A program made the position numbers and the translations under genes. From assembly GCA_964195945.1 (NCBI GenBank), contig CAXMRC010000201.1, positions 1 to 64,000 on the forward strand: a stretch of DNA of 64,000 nucleotides, written 5' to 3'. This DNA comes from JAAETI01 sp964195945 (GTDB lineage: Bacteria > Actinomycetota > Acidimicrobiia > Spongiisociales > UBA5794). Positions 41,563 through 50,663 of the stretch are shown here, piece by piece (the stretch's first letter is position 1; every line of letters starts with the position of its first letter). The notes beneath the pieces were generated by a model. The model was not told where the DNA came from. It was given only the letters and a program-made list of their open reading frames with translations, and made no database searches.

Positions 41563-42780
41563 CTACTGACGGGTCAGCCACTGCTCCAGTGCCTCGGACC
41601 AGAAGACCACAGCACCGTTGTCCTCCGCACCGTCACGCACCGCACGGTCGCTCGACACCACAACAACTCGGTCGAGCCCGGCAGTCATCTCGACAATCTC
41701 TTCATCAGCAATTCGATCCTTCTCTGCGAATCGCACCTCGACACCGCCGAGGGAGGTCCGGCCTTCGCGTTCGCCGGGAAGAGTCGAGTCGTAAACGACT
41801 ACAACCCGATGTTTGACTGTTGCCGCGGACCGCAACCGCTTCAGCGCTTCAATCAGACGACGCCTCGCACCTCCCGAGGTGAAGTCGCTCCCATCGATGT
41901 GGAACTGTGCGTTGTAACCATCAACTAGCACAACGACCGGCTCATCCAACCCAAGCAACCACTTGATGGCGTCAGAGGAATCAGGCCTGACTCCAGAGGC
42001 CACGACAAGCGGGTTCGATGCGGTCTCTTTGGTCTGCTTGGCAGTGCTGATTTCTCTGCCCATCTCCGCAGACTGCAAATCCAACAACCGCGCCAGCCTG
42101 ATCGGATCGCTCGGCAAGGAACTCGACCGTTGCTGCTGGTCGGAATCATCAAACCGATAGCGCCGTGCCTTGGCGAGGCGGGTCCGGAGGGCGTCGAAGG
42201 CACCCTGGAGCTCACGGTGTTCGGTTTCGAGATCAGACAGGAATTCTTTTGTTTCGGACAGTTCGGAGCGAAGCTTGTCCATGTCGGCTACCTCTGACGA
42301 GAACCTCTGTTCCGCCGTGCGACGAGCCGTATCAACCATGTCCTTGGCCCGGCGTTCTGCGGCATCCGCAGCCTTCTTGTAGTCCCCTGCCTTCTTGACC
42401 GCGGCCACGCGTTTCGCCTCAACTCGTTGGAGACGGGTCTGCAGATCCTCCAACTGGTGCTGCTCCTTGCCCGTTCCTGCAACAGCGGCTGCATCGTTGA
42501 GGTTGAGCCACCACCCGGCGGGACGGTTGAGAAAAAGATCAGAGGCCTCCCCTGACGCCCCATCCCAAGCCGCGATCACTTTGTCACGGAACCATTCGTT
42601 CTTGTCTATCTCCGTAAGCAAACGGGCCGCAAGCGGTGGGGGCAGTCTTCCCCCCTGGTAGGCGGCTACCCGACTGAGGGGCGCCGGAACCTCCGGATCG
42701 TCAAGGTCCAGGAGCGCGCTTCGCCCCGCCGCAATTGCGTCGCTCAAGACAGCCGCCCATATGCCACTAAAACCGCTCAT
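41563..42780 (-). CDS. NYN-domain ribonuclease-like protein with central coiled coil
   Basis: A 405-residue protein. The middle (about residues 110-215) is a long coiled coil (QLEDLQTRLQRVEAKRVAAV, continuing through SSEVADMDKLRSELSETKEF). The C-terminus is a NYN/YacP-like PIN-fold: VVVLVDGYNAQFHIDG holds the first Asp, VVVVYDSTLPGERE the next acidic cluster, and VVSSDRAVRDGAE the last, as in metal-dependent RNases. RNA cleavage is predicted; the target is unknown. The ATG at 42780 is divergent from the ilv operon, whose promoter lies in the gap. Confidence 0.85.
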   Translation of the reverse strand: MSGFSGIWAAVLSDAIAAGRSALLDLDDPEVPAPLSRVAAYQGGRLPPPLAARLLTEIDKNEWFRDKVIAAWDGASGEASDLFLNRPAGWWLNLNDAAAVAGTGKEQHQLEDLQTRLQRVEAKRVAAVKKAGDYKKAADAAERRAKDMVDTARRTAEQRFSSEVADMDKLRSELSETKEFLSDLETEHRELQGAFDALRTRLAKARRYRFDDSDQQQRSSSLPSDPIRLARLLDLQSAEMGREISTAKQTKETASNPLVVASGVRPDSSDAIKWLLGLDEPVVVLVDGYNAQFHIDGSDFTSGGARRRLIEALKRLRSAATVKHRVVVVYDSTLPGEREGRTSLGGVEVRFAEKDRIADEEIVEMTAGLDRVVVVSSDRAVRDGAEDNGAVVFWSEALEQWLTRQ

Positions 42781-42838
42781 GCCCCCATCATGGCGCGTCG
42801 ATACGGATCACACTGCGATTGTTCAGAAAGCGATCGAC

Positions 42839-42866
42839 TTGACACCACGTTCCTGACTGGCATACT
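42839..42866 (+). promoter_or_regulatory. Predicted promoter of the ilv operon
   Basis: TTGACA at 42839-42844, a perfect -35 consensus, is separated by 16 bases from CATACT at 42861-42866, a 4/6 match to TATAAT. A start site near 42873 would place the leader-peptide ribosome site AGAAGGA (42877-42883) at the 5' end of the RNA. Assigned from sequence only. Confidence 0.55.
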
Positions 42867-42894
42867 CGCACAACACAGAAGGACTTCATTGGCA

Positions 42895-42933
42895 ATGAGA
42901 AACATCAACAGCACCCTCGTACTTATTGACTAG
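42895..42933 (+). CDS. ilv operon leader peptide (attenuator)
   Basis: A 12-residue open frame, MRNINSTLVLID, with AGAAGGA 11 bases before the ATG. Five of 12 residues are Leu, Val or Ile and four are consecutive (L-V-L-I), as in leader peptides that sense charged branched-chain tRNAs. It lies between the predicted promoter and an intrinsic terminator at 42968-42991, upstream of ilvB. Between leader and terminator a 6-bp inverted repeat GGCGCA/TGCGCC (42933-42938 and 42959-42964) and two GACGTC motifs (42939, 42949) could form the alternative hairpin. A classical antiterminator pairing with the terminator arm could not be drawn. Confidence 0.7.
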   Translation: MRNINSTLVLID

Positions 42934-42967
42934 GCGCAGACGTCGCCAGACGTCACCATGCGCCGAC

Positions 42968-42991
42968 AACCCTCCAGCCGGAGGGTTTTTT
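42968..42991 (+). terminator. Intrinsic terminator of the ilv leader
   Basis: AACCCTCC (42968-42975), loop AGCC, GGAGGGTT (42980-42987) and a run of six T (42986-42991). It precedes ilvB by about 38 bases and follows the leader peptide, so it should end transcription early when branched-chain amino acids are plentiful. Confidence 0.75.
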
Positions 42992-43028
42992 CATATCCAG
43001 ACCAAGCCACGCGGCCCAGGAGACCGAG

Positions 43029-44747
43029 ATGAGCGAAACGCTTACCGGAGCACAAGCACTAATAAGAGCCCTCGAACACGAGGGAGTAGACGTGATTTTT
43101 GGCATGCCCGGCGGAGCAATCCTCCCCGCATACGATCCGCTCTACGACAGCCCCATCCGACACGTCCTGGTACGCCACGAACAAGGCGCCGGGCATATGG
43201 CATCGGGGTACGCACACGCGACGGGCCGGGTCGGCGTTTGCCTGGTCACCTCGGGTCCGGCTGCTACCAACCTGATCACCCCACTTCAGGATGCCTATAT
43301 GGATTCGATACCAGTGGTTGCCGTCACGGGGCAGGTAGCACAGACATCCATCGGCATGGACGCATTCCAGGAGGCCCACACTTGGGGTATCTCAATGCCG
43401 GTGACCAAGCACAACTACTTGATCACCAACGTCGACGAGATCCCAGACGTCATCCGTGAGGCATTCCACCTCGCTGCGACCGGCCGGCCGGGACCAGTGT
43501 TGGTTGACGTCCCCAAGGACATCCTCAATGACACGATGGCCTGGCATCGACCAGGCGAGATCAATCTGCCGGGATACAAGCCGAGCGTCAAAGGCCATCC
43601 GAGGCAAGTCCAAGCTGCCATCGACATGATCCACGCCGCAGAGCGTCCCGTGCTGTACGCCGGCGGCGGCATTATCCGTGCCAACGCTGCGGAGCGGCTG
43701 CGTCGCTTCGCCGAGCTGAGCAATCTTCCAACAGTGACCACGCTGATGGCACGAGGCGCCATACCGGATTCGCACGAACTGGCGCTGGGTATGCCAGGGA
43801 TGCACGGCAACTACACCGCCATCACCGCGATGCAGAAGGCCGATCTCCTCGTCGCGATTGGAGCCAGATTCGACGACCGGGTGACTGGAAAGGTCGAGGC
43901 GTTCGCCCCCGATGCCAAGGTCATCCACGTCGATGTTGATCCTGCCGAAATCGGCAAGGTGCGTAACGCCGAGATCCCGATCGTCGGCGATGCCGACGCC
44001 GTTCTCGAGCAGCTGATATTTGGAATGGAGCACTTCCTTGGATCCAAGCCCGCACCGGCTCGCACCGCATGGCTCGAAACCTTGGCACAGTGGCAGCAGG
44101 AGCACCCGCTTACGTACGAACAGGATCCCGAAGGGCCGATTCAACAACAGTACGTAATCCAGGAAATGCACCGGATCACCGGCGGAGACGCCATCGTCGT
44201 CGCCGGCGTCGGTCAGCACCAGATGTGGGCATCGCAGTATTGGGGATTCGAAAAGCCGCGCACCTGGATCAACTCCGGAGGCCTCGGCACCATGGGCTAC
44301 GCCATCCCTGCCGCGATTGGGGCCAAGGCGGGAGTGCCGGATGAACTGGTCATCGCTTTCGACGGTGACGGGTGTTTCCAGATGACAATGCAAGAACTCG
44401 TCACCGCCAGCGTCGAGAAGATCCCTGTCAAGATCATGGTCTTGAATAACTCGTGGCTCGGCATGGTCAAGCAGTGGCAAAAGCTGTTCTACAACGAGCG
44501 ATACAGCGCGACAGATCTAACCAACCACACTCCCGATTTTGTCGGGCTGGCTGAAGCCATGGGTTGCGCAGGTCTCCGTGCCGAACGACCTGAAGAAGTA
44601 GGTCCGGCTATCGAGAAAGCGCTAGCCATCAATGACCGGCCGGTTGTGGTGGAGTTCAAATGCGACCCCGACGCCATGGTGTTCCCCATGGTTCCTGCCG
44701 GTGGCTCGAATGACGATGTGGCCCTGAGCGTGGAGGACTTGGCGTGA
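43029..44747 (+). CDS. ilvB: Acetolactate synthase large subunit
   Basis: The TPP-, FAD- and Mg-dependent enzyme that joins two pyruvates, or pyruvate and 2-oxobutyrate, the first common step to valine, leucine and isoleucine. Length 572 residues. It includes LVRHEQGAGHMASGYAHATG with the catalytic Glu, GMPGMHGNY near the FAD domain and the TPP motif FDGDGCFQMTMQELVTAS with NNSWLGMVKQW. The ATG at 43029 is preceded by CAGGAGAC. The ilvN gene overlaps its stop. It lies behind the leader attenuator. Confidence 0.96.
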   Translation: MSETLTGAQALIRALEHEGVDVIFGMPGGAILPAYDPLYDSPIRHVLVRHEQGAGHMASGYAHATGRVGVCLVTSGPAATNLITPLQDAYMDSIPVVAVTGQVAQTSIGMDAFQEAHTWGISMPVTKHNYLITNVDEIPDVIREAFHLAATGRPGPVLVDVPKDILNDTMAWHRPGEINLPGYKPSVKGHPRQVQAAIDMIHAAERPVLYAGGGIIRANAAERLRRFAELSNLPTVTTLMARGAIPDSHELALGMPGMHGNYTAITAMQKADLLVAIGARFDDRVTGKVEAFAPDAKVIHVDVDPAEIGKVRNAEIPIVGDADAVLEQLIFGMEHFLGSKPAPARTAWLETLAQWQQEHPLTYEQDPEGPIQQQYVIQEMHRITGGDAIVVAGVGQHQMWASQYWGFEKPRTWINSGGLGTMGYAIPAAIGAKAGVPDELVIAFDGDGCFQMTMQELVTASVEKIPVKIMVLNNSWLGMVKQWQKLFYNERYSATDLTNHTPDFVGLAEAMGCAGLRAERPEEVGPAIEKALAINDRPVVVEFKCDPDAMVFPMVPAGGSNDDVALSVEDLA

Positions 44748-45274
44748 GTAGACCTAACAACATCACACAGCACGTGATCACGGTCTTGGTCGAAGACAAA
44801 CCTGGTGTCCTGGCCCGTGTCTCTTCGATGTTTGCCCGCCGTGGATTCAACATCCATTCGCTCGCAGTCGGCCCAACCGCCGATGCGACCCTGTCTCGCA
44901 TGACCGTCGTCGCCGACGGCCCCGAGATGGAGCAGATCATCAAACAGCTGTACAAACTCGTGAACACCGTCAAGGTCACCGAGCATGCTCCTGGGGAGGC
45001 AGTCGAGCGCGAGATCATGCTGGTTCGGATAAACGCCGACTCGAAACGGCGTGGCGAAATCCTCGACGCGGCAGGGATCTTCGATGCCCGCGCCGTTGAC
45101 GTCGGCAAAAACACAATCACGTTCGAGCTATCAGGCGAGCCCGATCGTCTCAGCGACTTCTTGGAACTGATGCGTCCGTATGGCATTGTCGACCTAGTCA
45201 AATCCGGCCGGATCGCCCTGGCTCGTGACCCCAAGAGCAAAAACGGACAGCAGCGCGAGCTGCGCTCCGCCTAA
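44744..45274 (+). CDS. ilvN: Acetolactate synthase small (regulatory) subunit
   Basis: A 176-residue protein with an N-terminal ACT domain, HVITVLVEDKPGVLARVSSM then FARRGFNIHSLAVGPTAD, which binds valine for feedback control, and the usual C-terminal ACT-like domain (EIMLVRINADSKRRGEILDA). A GTG start overlaps the ilvB stop. The full enzyme needs both subunits, so tight coupling is expected. Length and features are normal. Confidence 0.95.
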   Translation: MSRPNNITQHVITVLVEDKPGVLARVSSMFARRGFNIHSLAVGPTADATLSRMTVVADGPEMEQIIKQLYKLVNTVKVTEHAPGEAVEREIMLVRINADSKRRGEILDAAGIFDARAVDVGKNTITFELSGEPDRLSDFLELMRPYGIVDLVKSGRIALARDPKSKNGQQRELRSA

Positions 45275-45300
45275 CCACGCCAACCGAGAGGACAAACGAG

Positions 45301-46317
45301 ATGAGTGCGACGATGTATTACGAGGCCGACGCCAACCCGGGCCTCGTGGCCCAGCGCAAGGTCGCCGTGCTCGGATTTGGCAGCCAAGGCCATGCTCACG
45401 CGCTGAATCTCAAGGAATCGGGCGTTGATGTTGTCGTTGGTCTGCGCCCCGGTTCACGCCGCGAGGCCACCGCATCCGATGCCGGGCTCAAAGTGGTCAC
45501 GCCCGTTGTGGCCGCCGAGTGGGCTGATCTGATCATGATGCTGGTCCCAGATCAGTTCCAGCAGTCGCTCTATGCCGAGGCGATCGCCCCCAACCTCAAC
45601 AATGGGGATGCGCTGTTCTTTGCACATGGCTTCAACATTCACTACGGGTATGTGGAGCCACCACAGACCATCGACGTCGCGATGGTGGCGCCCAAGGGCC
45701 CAGGCCACCTGGTGCGCAGACAGTATCAAGCGGGCAGCGGCGTGCCGGCGCTGGTAGCCGTCCACCAAGATGCCACCGGTGGGGCCAAGGATCTCGCACT
45801 CTCCTACGCACACGGCATCGGGGCCACCCGTGCTGGCGTCATCGAAACCACTTTCAAGGCAGAGACCGAGACGGACCTCTTCGGAGAGCAGGTCATCCTT
45901 TGTGGTGGCGTCGACGAGCTGATTCGGGCGGCATTCGAAACGCTGACCGAAGCCGGCTACGAACCCGAAATGGCCTACTTCGAGGTGCTCCACGAGCTCA
46001 AGCTGATTGTTGACCTCTTGTTCGAGGGTGGCTTGTCATGGATGCGCTACTCGGTTTCAGACACCGCGGAGTACGGGGACGTTTCCAGGGGTCCCCGCAT
46101 TGTCACCGAACAGACTCGCGCCGCCATGAAGGAGATCCTCGGCGAGGTTCAGTCCGGCGCATTCGCCAAAGAGTGGATGGCTGAGGTCGCCGCCGGCACC
46201 CCCAACCTGCTGGCAGCACGCCGCGCCCTCGCTGATCACGATATCGAGAAGGTCGGTCGCGGTCTCCGTGACATGATGCCCTTCCTCGTCGCCAAGACGC
46301 CGGAAGATGACCAGTAA
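45301..46317 (+). CDS. ilvC: Ketol-acid reductoisomerase
   Basis: The NAD(P)H-dependent enzyme converting acetolactate to dihydroxyisovalerate. 338 residues, class I (short form). The cofactor loop is GFGSQGHAHALNLKESG and the conserved stretch VAPKGPGHLVRRQYQAGSGV, with metal ligands in ETDLFGEQVILCGGV and SDTAEYGD. Arg and Ser at the cofactor loop (LRPGSRREA) suggest NADPH preference, an inference. The ATG at 45301 follows GAGAGGAC. The next gene leuA is 117 bases away. Confidence 0.96.
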   Translation: MSATMYYEADANPGLVAQRKVAVLGFGSQGHAHALNLKESGVDVVVGLRPGSRREATASDAGLKVVTPVVAAEWADLIMMLVPDQFQQSLYAEAIAPNLNNGDALFFAHGFNIHYGYVEPPQTIDVAMVAPKGPGHLVRRQYQAGSGVPALVAVHQDATGGAKDLALSYAHGIGATRAGVIETTFKAETETDLFGEQVILCGGVDELIRAAFETLTEAGYEPEMAYFEVLHELKLIVDLLFEGGLSWMRYSVSDTAEYGDVSRGPRIVTEQTRAAMKEILGEVQSGAFAKEWMAEVAAGTPNLLAARRALADHDIEKVGRGLRDMMPFLVAKTPEDDQ

Positions 46318-46434
46318 TGGCGTCCCCACAGCTCCGCTGCAGAGACGATTTGGAGCTTAGGTAGCCGGGCATCCGCATTGCGGTTGACCCGGCCCTCAAC
46401 AAGCTGAATCACCGCATCAAGGAGCCCAAGAATC

Positions 46435-47985
46435 ATGGCACCAACCCTGTCCGACAAACTGATAATTCTCGACACCACCCTGCGTGACGGCGAGCAAGCA
46501 CCGGGGATCGCACTGTCACCCGATGACAAGGTAGCGATCGCCCACCAGCTCGCCCGTCTCCAGGTAGACGTAATCGAGGCCGGTTTCGCCGCATCATCCC
46601 GCGGCGATCACGAGGCTGTGTCTCGCATTGCCCGTGACGTCAGGGGACCAGTAATCGCCAGCCTGGCCCGCACCCATCCCGACGATATCGACAGCGCCGC
46701 CGACGCTCTCAAAGCCGCGGACAAGAAACGAATCCATGTGTTCATCTCTACGTCGCAGATCCATCGCGAGCAGATGCTGCGGATGTCAGAAGACGATGTC
46801 CTCAAGGCGATCACCGAGTCCGTCACCAGAGCGAAACGCTATTGCGACGACATCGAGTTCTCGCCTCAGGACGCAACTCGGACCCATCCCGACTTTGTTG
46901 TGGAAAGCTGCCGCCGAGCGGTTGCGGCGGGAGCTACGACGATCAACATCCCCGACACGGTCGGCTACGCAGTGCCTTCGGACTTCGTAGCGCTGATGCA
47001 GCGGGTGTATGACGACGTACGCGGTGGCAACGACGACGTCATCGTCTCCACCCATTGTCACAACGACCTCGGCCTCGCGGTGGCCAACTCGCTTTCTGCA
47101 ATTCACGCTGGAGCCCGCCAGATAGAGGGCGCCATCAACGGTCTCGGCGAGCGGGCCGGCAATACGTCGACCGAAGAAATCATCATGGCCGTCAAGACCA
47201 GGGAGGACTACTTCGGAGTCGAGATCGGAGCCGACACGACTCAGATTTTCGAGACGTCGCGTCTGGTCTCGCGCCTGACCGGGTATCCGATCCAATACAA
47301 CAAGGCGATCGTCGGTCGGAATGCTTTTGCCCACGAGTCAGGCATTCATCAGCATGGCGTACTGCGGGATCGAGAGACATACGAGATCATGGATCCGGCA
47401 TCGGTCGGACAGATATCCAAGATCGTGCTCGGGAAACACTCCGGCCGCGCCGCTTTCGCGGATGCGCTCGCAAACATGAGCATCTCCCTCGAAGACGACG
47501 ACTTCAAAGCCGCTTTTGATCGCTTCAAGGAACTTGCTGATCGGAAGGGCGAGATCTCTGAGGAGGGCATCAGAGCCATCGTCACAGAGAGGACCGGTGT
47601 TGCGCTGGACCCGATCGAACTGGTCGGCATCCACTTCTCTGGTGGCAACCGTGAGGTACCGGTTGCCAAGGTCACCATTCGTCGCAACGGCGACCTGGTC
47701 GAGGTGAGCGCGGATGGCGATGGCATGGTCAACGCCGCCTTCGGAGCGTTGCGCAACGTATTCGGGATTCCCGCCGTTTTGCTCGACTACCGGGTCAGCC
47801 CTCTTACGTCGGGGGCAGACGCCATGGCCGAGGTCAACGTGATTGTCCAGGTCGGACCAGAGACATTCTCGGGACGGGGAGTCTCAACAGATGTCGTCGA
47901 AGGGTCCGCCCGGGCCTTCACCGCGGCGCTCAACAAGGCCGCCATCGACGCGTCGGCCATTGCTACCAATGAAGGAACCGACTGA
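46435..47985 (+). CDS. leuA: 2-isopropylmalate synthase
   Basis: First committed step of leucine synthesis: acetyl-CoA plus 2-oxoisovalerate. The 516-residue protein has the TIM-barrel catalytic domain with LDTTLRDGEQAPGIAL, STHCHNDLGLAVANSL (metal His) and GHERAGN-like GLGERAGNTS, and a C-terminal regulatory LeuA dimer domain (about 390-516) that binds leucine. The length fits the LeuA of E. coli type rather than citramalate synthase. AAGGAG precedes the ATG. The gene continues the operon after ilvC and overlaps leuB by no bases (TGA then GTG). Confidence 0.94.
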   Translation: MAPTLSDKLIILDTTLRDGEQAPGIALSPDDKVAIAHQLARLQVDVIEAGFAASSRGDHEAVSRIARDVRGPVIASLARTHPDDIDSAADALKAADKKRIHVFISTSQIHREQMLRMSEDDVLKAITESVTRAKRYCDDIEFSPQDATRTHPDFVVESCRRAVAAGATTINIPDTVGYAVPSDFVALMQRVYDDVRGGNDDVIVSTHCHNDLGLAVANSLSAIHAGARQIEGAINGLGERAGNTSTEEIIMAVKTREDYFGVEIGADTTQIFETSRLVSRLTGYPIQYNKAIVGRNAFAHESGIHQHGVLRDRETYEIMDPASVGQISKIVLGKHSGRAAFADALANMSISLEDDDFKAAFDRFKELADRKGEISEEGIRAIVTERTGVALDPIELVGIHFSGGNREVPVAKVTIRRNGDLVEVSADGDGMVNAAFGALRNVFGIPAVLLDYRVSPLTSGADAMAEVNVIVQVGPETFSGRGVSTDVVEGSARAFTAALNKAAIDASAIATNEGTD

Positions 47986-49059
47986 GTGAAAGCTTCATTT
48001 GCACTGCTGCCCGGAGATGGAATCGGACCAGAGGTCACCACCGCGGCCCACAAGGTCCTGATCGCAACGGGCAACCGATTCGGACACAAGTTCGAGTTTG
48101 AGTCTCGACCTATGGGCGGCAACGCAATCGATGACTATGGCGATCCGCTCCCCCAGGCGACGCTCGATGCGTGTCGGACGGCCGATGCCGTGATCCTCGG
48201 AGCCGTCGGCGGACCGCAGTGGGACGACCCGAGCGCCAAGACGCGACCGGAAGCCGGTCTGTTGAGTTTGCGCAAAGAACTCGGTCTTTTTGCCAACCTG
48301 CGTCCGATAACCGCCCACACCCAGTTGCTCGATGCGTCACCACTGCGGAGGGAGTTGATAGAAGGTGTTGACATTCTGTTCCTACGCGAGTTGACCGGCG
48401 GCATCTACTTCGGCCGTTCCTCACTGAGCGAGGACGGCCTCCGTGCAGAGAGCGTGATGGAGTACACCGTCGGGGAAGTTGAGCGGATTGTGCGTATGGC
48501 TGCCGTCGCGGCCCAGGGACGCAGCGGGAGACTCACCTCAGTCGACAAAGCGAACGTTCTCGAAGTTTCCCGGTTGTGGCGCCGGGTTGCGGCCCGGGTC
48601 ATGGAGGAGGAATTCCCCGACGTGACATACGACGTTGTACTCGTAGATGCCATGGCCATGCATCTCATCTCTCGACCCCGAGACTTTGATGTGGTTGTCA
48701 CCGGCAACCTGTTCGGCGACATCCTGACCGACGAAGGTTCGATGCTCCCGGGATCGCTCGGCATGCTGCCATCGGCGTCTCTGGGCGACAATCAGCCTGG
48801 TCTCTATGAACCGATCCACGGCTCTGCCCCTGACATTGCCGGACAAGACTTGGCCAATCCGCTCGGAACGATCCTGGCGGCAGCAATGGCGCTGCGCCAT
48901 TCACTCGGACTCGAGACCGAGGCCGTAGCTATCGAAGATGCTGTTGAAACGGTGCTCGAATCGGGTCTCCGCACCAAGGACATCGCAGCCGGCGGCGACT
49001 TTGTCGGAACACGTGCGATGAGCGACGCCGTCGTCGCAGTCGTGGCAACGGTCGCCTAA
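47986..49059 (+). CDS. leuB: 3-isopropylmalate dehydrogenase
   Basis: An NAD-dependent beta-decarboxylating dehydrogenase of 357 residues. LLPGDGIGPEVTTAA marks the start, LRKELGLFANLRPI and LTGGIYFGRSS the substrate site, VTGNLFGDILTDEGSMLPGS the metal site with D-I-L-T-D-E and ADIAGQDLANPLG-like PDIAGQDLANPLG the C-terminal NAD region. It begins with a GTG directly after the leuA stop, showing coupled translation. The set ilvBNC-leuAB lacks ilvD, ilvE, leuC and leuD, which must lie elsewhere. Confidence 0.95.
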   Translation: MKASFALLPGDGIGPEVTTAAHKVLIATGNRFGHKFEFESRPMGGNAIDDYGDPLPQATLDACRTADAVILGAVGGPQWDDPSAKTRPEAGLLSLRKELGLFANLRPITAHTQLLDASPLRRELIEGVDILFLRELTGGIYFGRSSLSEDGLRAESVMEYTVGEVERIVRMAAVAAQGRSGRLTSVDKANVLEVSRLWRRVAARVMEEEFPDVTYDVVLVDAMAMHLISRPRDFDVVVTGNLFGDILTDEGSMLPGSLGMLPSASLGDNQPGLYEPIHGSAPDIAGQDLANPLGTILAAAMALRHSLGLETEAVAIEDAVETVLESGLRTKDIAAGGDFVGTRAMSDAVVAVVATVA

Positions 49060-49085
49060 ACGACGCCGGGACTTATCCTGACTTG

Positions 49086-50591
49086 ATGATTCGCAAGAAA
49101 ACAGCCGTCGCCATCGCCTTCGGACTAGCGCTGGCTGCCTGCAATTCCGTGTCGGAGACCGCCACATTCGATTCGACTACGACAACGACGCTGCAATCTG
49201 GATCGACAGCGGCCGCGGCACCCGTCACAACATCGACGGCAACCGTTACGCAACCACCCGCGGCTATCGACGATCTACTCGGAGTCGGCGATAGCCGTTA
49301 CCCAGGGCTTGGCAATGGTGGCTACGACGTTGTCCACTACACCATTGACCTCACTTTCGATCCTGAGCCGAACACCGTCAATGCGCGAGTGGAGATTGAG
49401 TCCACAGCAACAGAAACTCTCAACGCCTTCAGCCTCGACTTCATCGGGTTCGAAGTTACCGAGATCACCATTGACGGCATGACCGCATCCTTTGCTAGAG
49501 AAGATGGTGAACTCATTGTCCAGCCGGCCGAGATCATCGCTCGGGGCCAACAATTCCAGACCACTATCAGCTACTCAGGGACCCCCACTCCGATCCGCTC
49601 CCAGGCTCTTCCGTTCGACGTGGGCTGGCGGACGGACCCATCAGGCATCGCTTACGTGATTGGTGAGCCCGACGGCGGACGTTCGTGGCTACCGCTGAAC
49701 GACCACCCAAGCGACAAAGCAACCTACACGTTCATGATCACGGTTCCGGACCCGTTGGTCGCGGCCGCCAACGGCACGCTCGTCGAGCGCATCACCGATC
49801 TTGGATGGGCCACCTGGGTGTGGGACTCAGCGGAGCCGATGGCCTCCTACCTCGCGACGGTCGTAATCGGAGATCTCGAGATCGTCGAGGATCCCGCGTC
49901 ATCGGCCATCTCCGGAGTTGCGGTGCGCAACGTCTTGCCAGACGATCTCAGCGCCGGGTCACTCTCTGTCCTCTCCACCCAGGGAGAAATGATCAGCTTC
50001 TTCGAGAGTATCTTCGGGCCCTACCCGTTCGCGGCATACGGAATCGCGGTCGTCGATGGCTTCGAAGCCGCACTCGAGAATCAGACTCTCTCGATCTTCG
50101 GAAGGGACATGGTCGACTTCCCCCGATTCTTCGAGACGGTCTTGGTCCACGAACTCGCCCACCAGTGGTTTGGCAACAGCATCACTCCCAACGATTGGGG
50201 CGACATCTGGCTAAACGAAGGTTTCGCCACGTATGCGGAGTGGCTCTGGGTTGAACATACCGCCGGCGAGGCGGCCATGGCCGCAACCATCAGCGGCGAA
50301 CGCAACCGGATGGCGTTGGCTTCATTCCTCGATGCCCCCGGCAATCCACCGGCGAACGACCTTTTCAATTCGAGCGTGTACATCCGCGGAGGTCTCGTTC
50401 TGCATGCTCTCCGCACCGCAGTCGGGGACGACGCGTTCTTTGAGATTCTCCTGGCCTACACAGATGCATACCGTGGCGGTGTCGTCGCTACGGCCGACTT
50501 CATCGAGATCGCGGAATCGGTATCAGGCCACGATCTTGGCGACCTGTTTGATACTTGGCTCTACGGAGCAGAAGTGCCGGAATTGCCCTAG
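49086..50591 (+). CDS. M1-family metallopeptidase lipoprotein
   Basis: A secreted aminopeptidase-like lipoprotein of 501 residues. The signal peptide ends in the lipobox LALAAC; a Thr/Ser/Ala-rich linker of about 40 residues follows. The M1 core has the zinc site VLVHELAHQWFGNS and NEGFATYAEWL (H-E-x-x-H-x18-E). The family G-x-M-E-N motif is represented by AALENQTL, a variant seen in several bacterial M1 enzymes. The C-terminal helical domain is short, so it resembles the compact bacterial form. The ATG at 49086 is preferred over a TTG one codon before. Confidence 0.9.
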   Translation: MIRKKTAVAIAFGLALAACNSVSETATFDSTTTTTLQSGSTAAAAPVTTSTATVTQPPAAIDDLLGVGDSRYPGLGNGGYDVVHYTIDLTFDPEPNTVNARVEIESTATETLNAFSLDFIGFEVTEITIDGMTASFAREDGELIVQPAEIIARGQQFQTTISYSGTPTPIRSQALPFDVGWRTDPSGIAYVIGEPDGGRSWLPLNDHPSDKATYTFMITVPDPLVAAANGTLVERITDLGWATWVWDSAEPMASYLATVVIGDLEIVEDPASSAISGVAVRNVLPDDLSAGSLSVLSTQGEMISFFESIFGPYPFAAYGIAVVDGFEAALENQTLSIFGRDMVDFPRFFETVLVHELAHQWFGNSITPNDWGDIWLNEGFATYAEWLWVEHTAGEAAMAATISGERNRMALASFLDAPGNPPANDLFNSSVYIRGGLVLHALRTAVGDDAFFEILLAYTDAYRGGVVATADFIEIAESVSGHDLGDLFDTWLYGAEVPELP

Positions 50592-50663
50592 GCGGACCCG
50601 AACTGGACAGAGACAGCAAATCTAGCTGTACTCTGTGACCCTGCACCCTGGAAGAAGGAACCC

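Noticed and set aside
43392..44480. Long open frame antisense to ilvB (362 codons)
   Set aside because: Mirrors the codon bias of ilvB; translation shows no family motif and it would lie wholly inside a certain gene.
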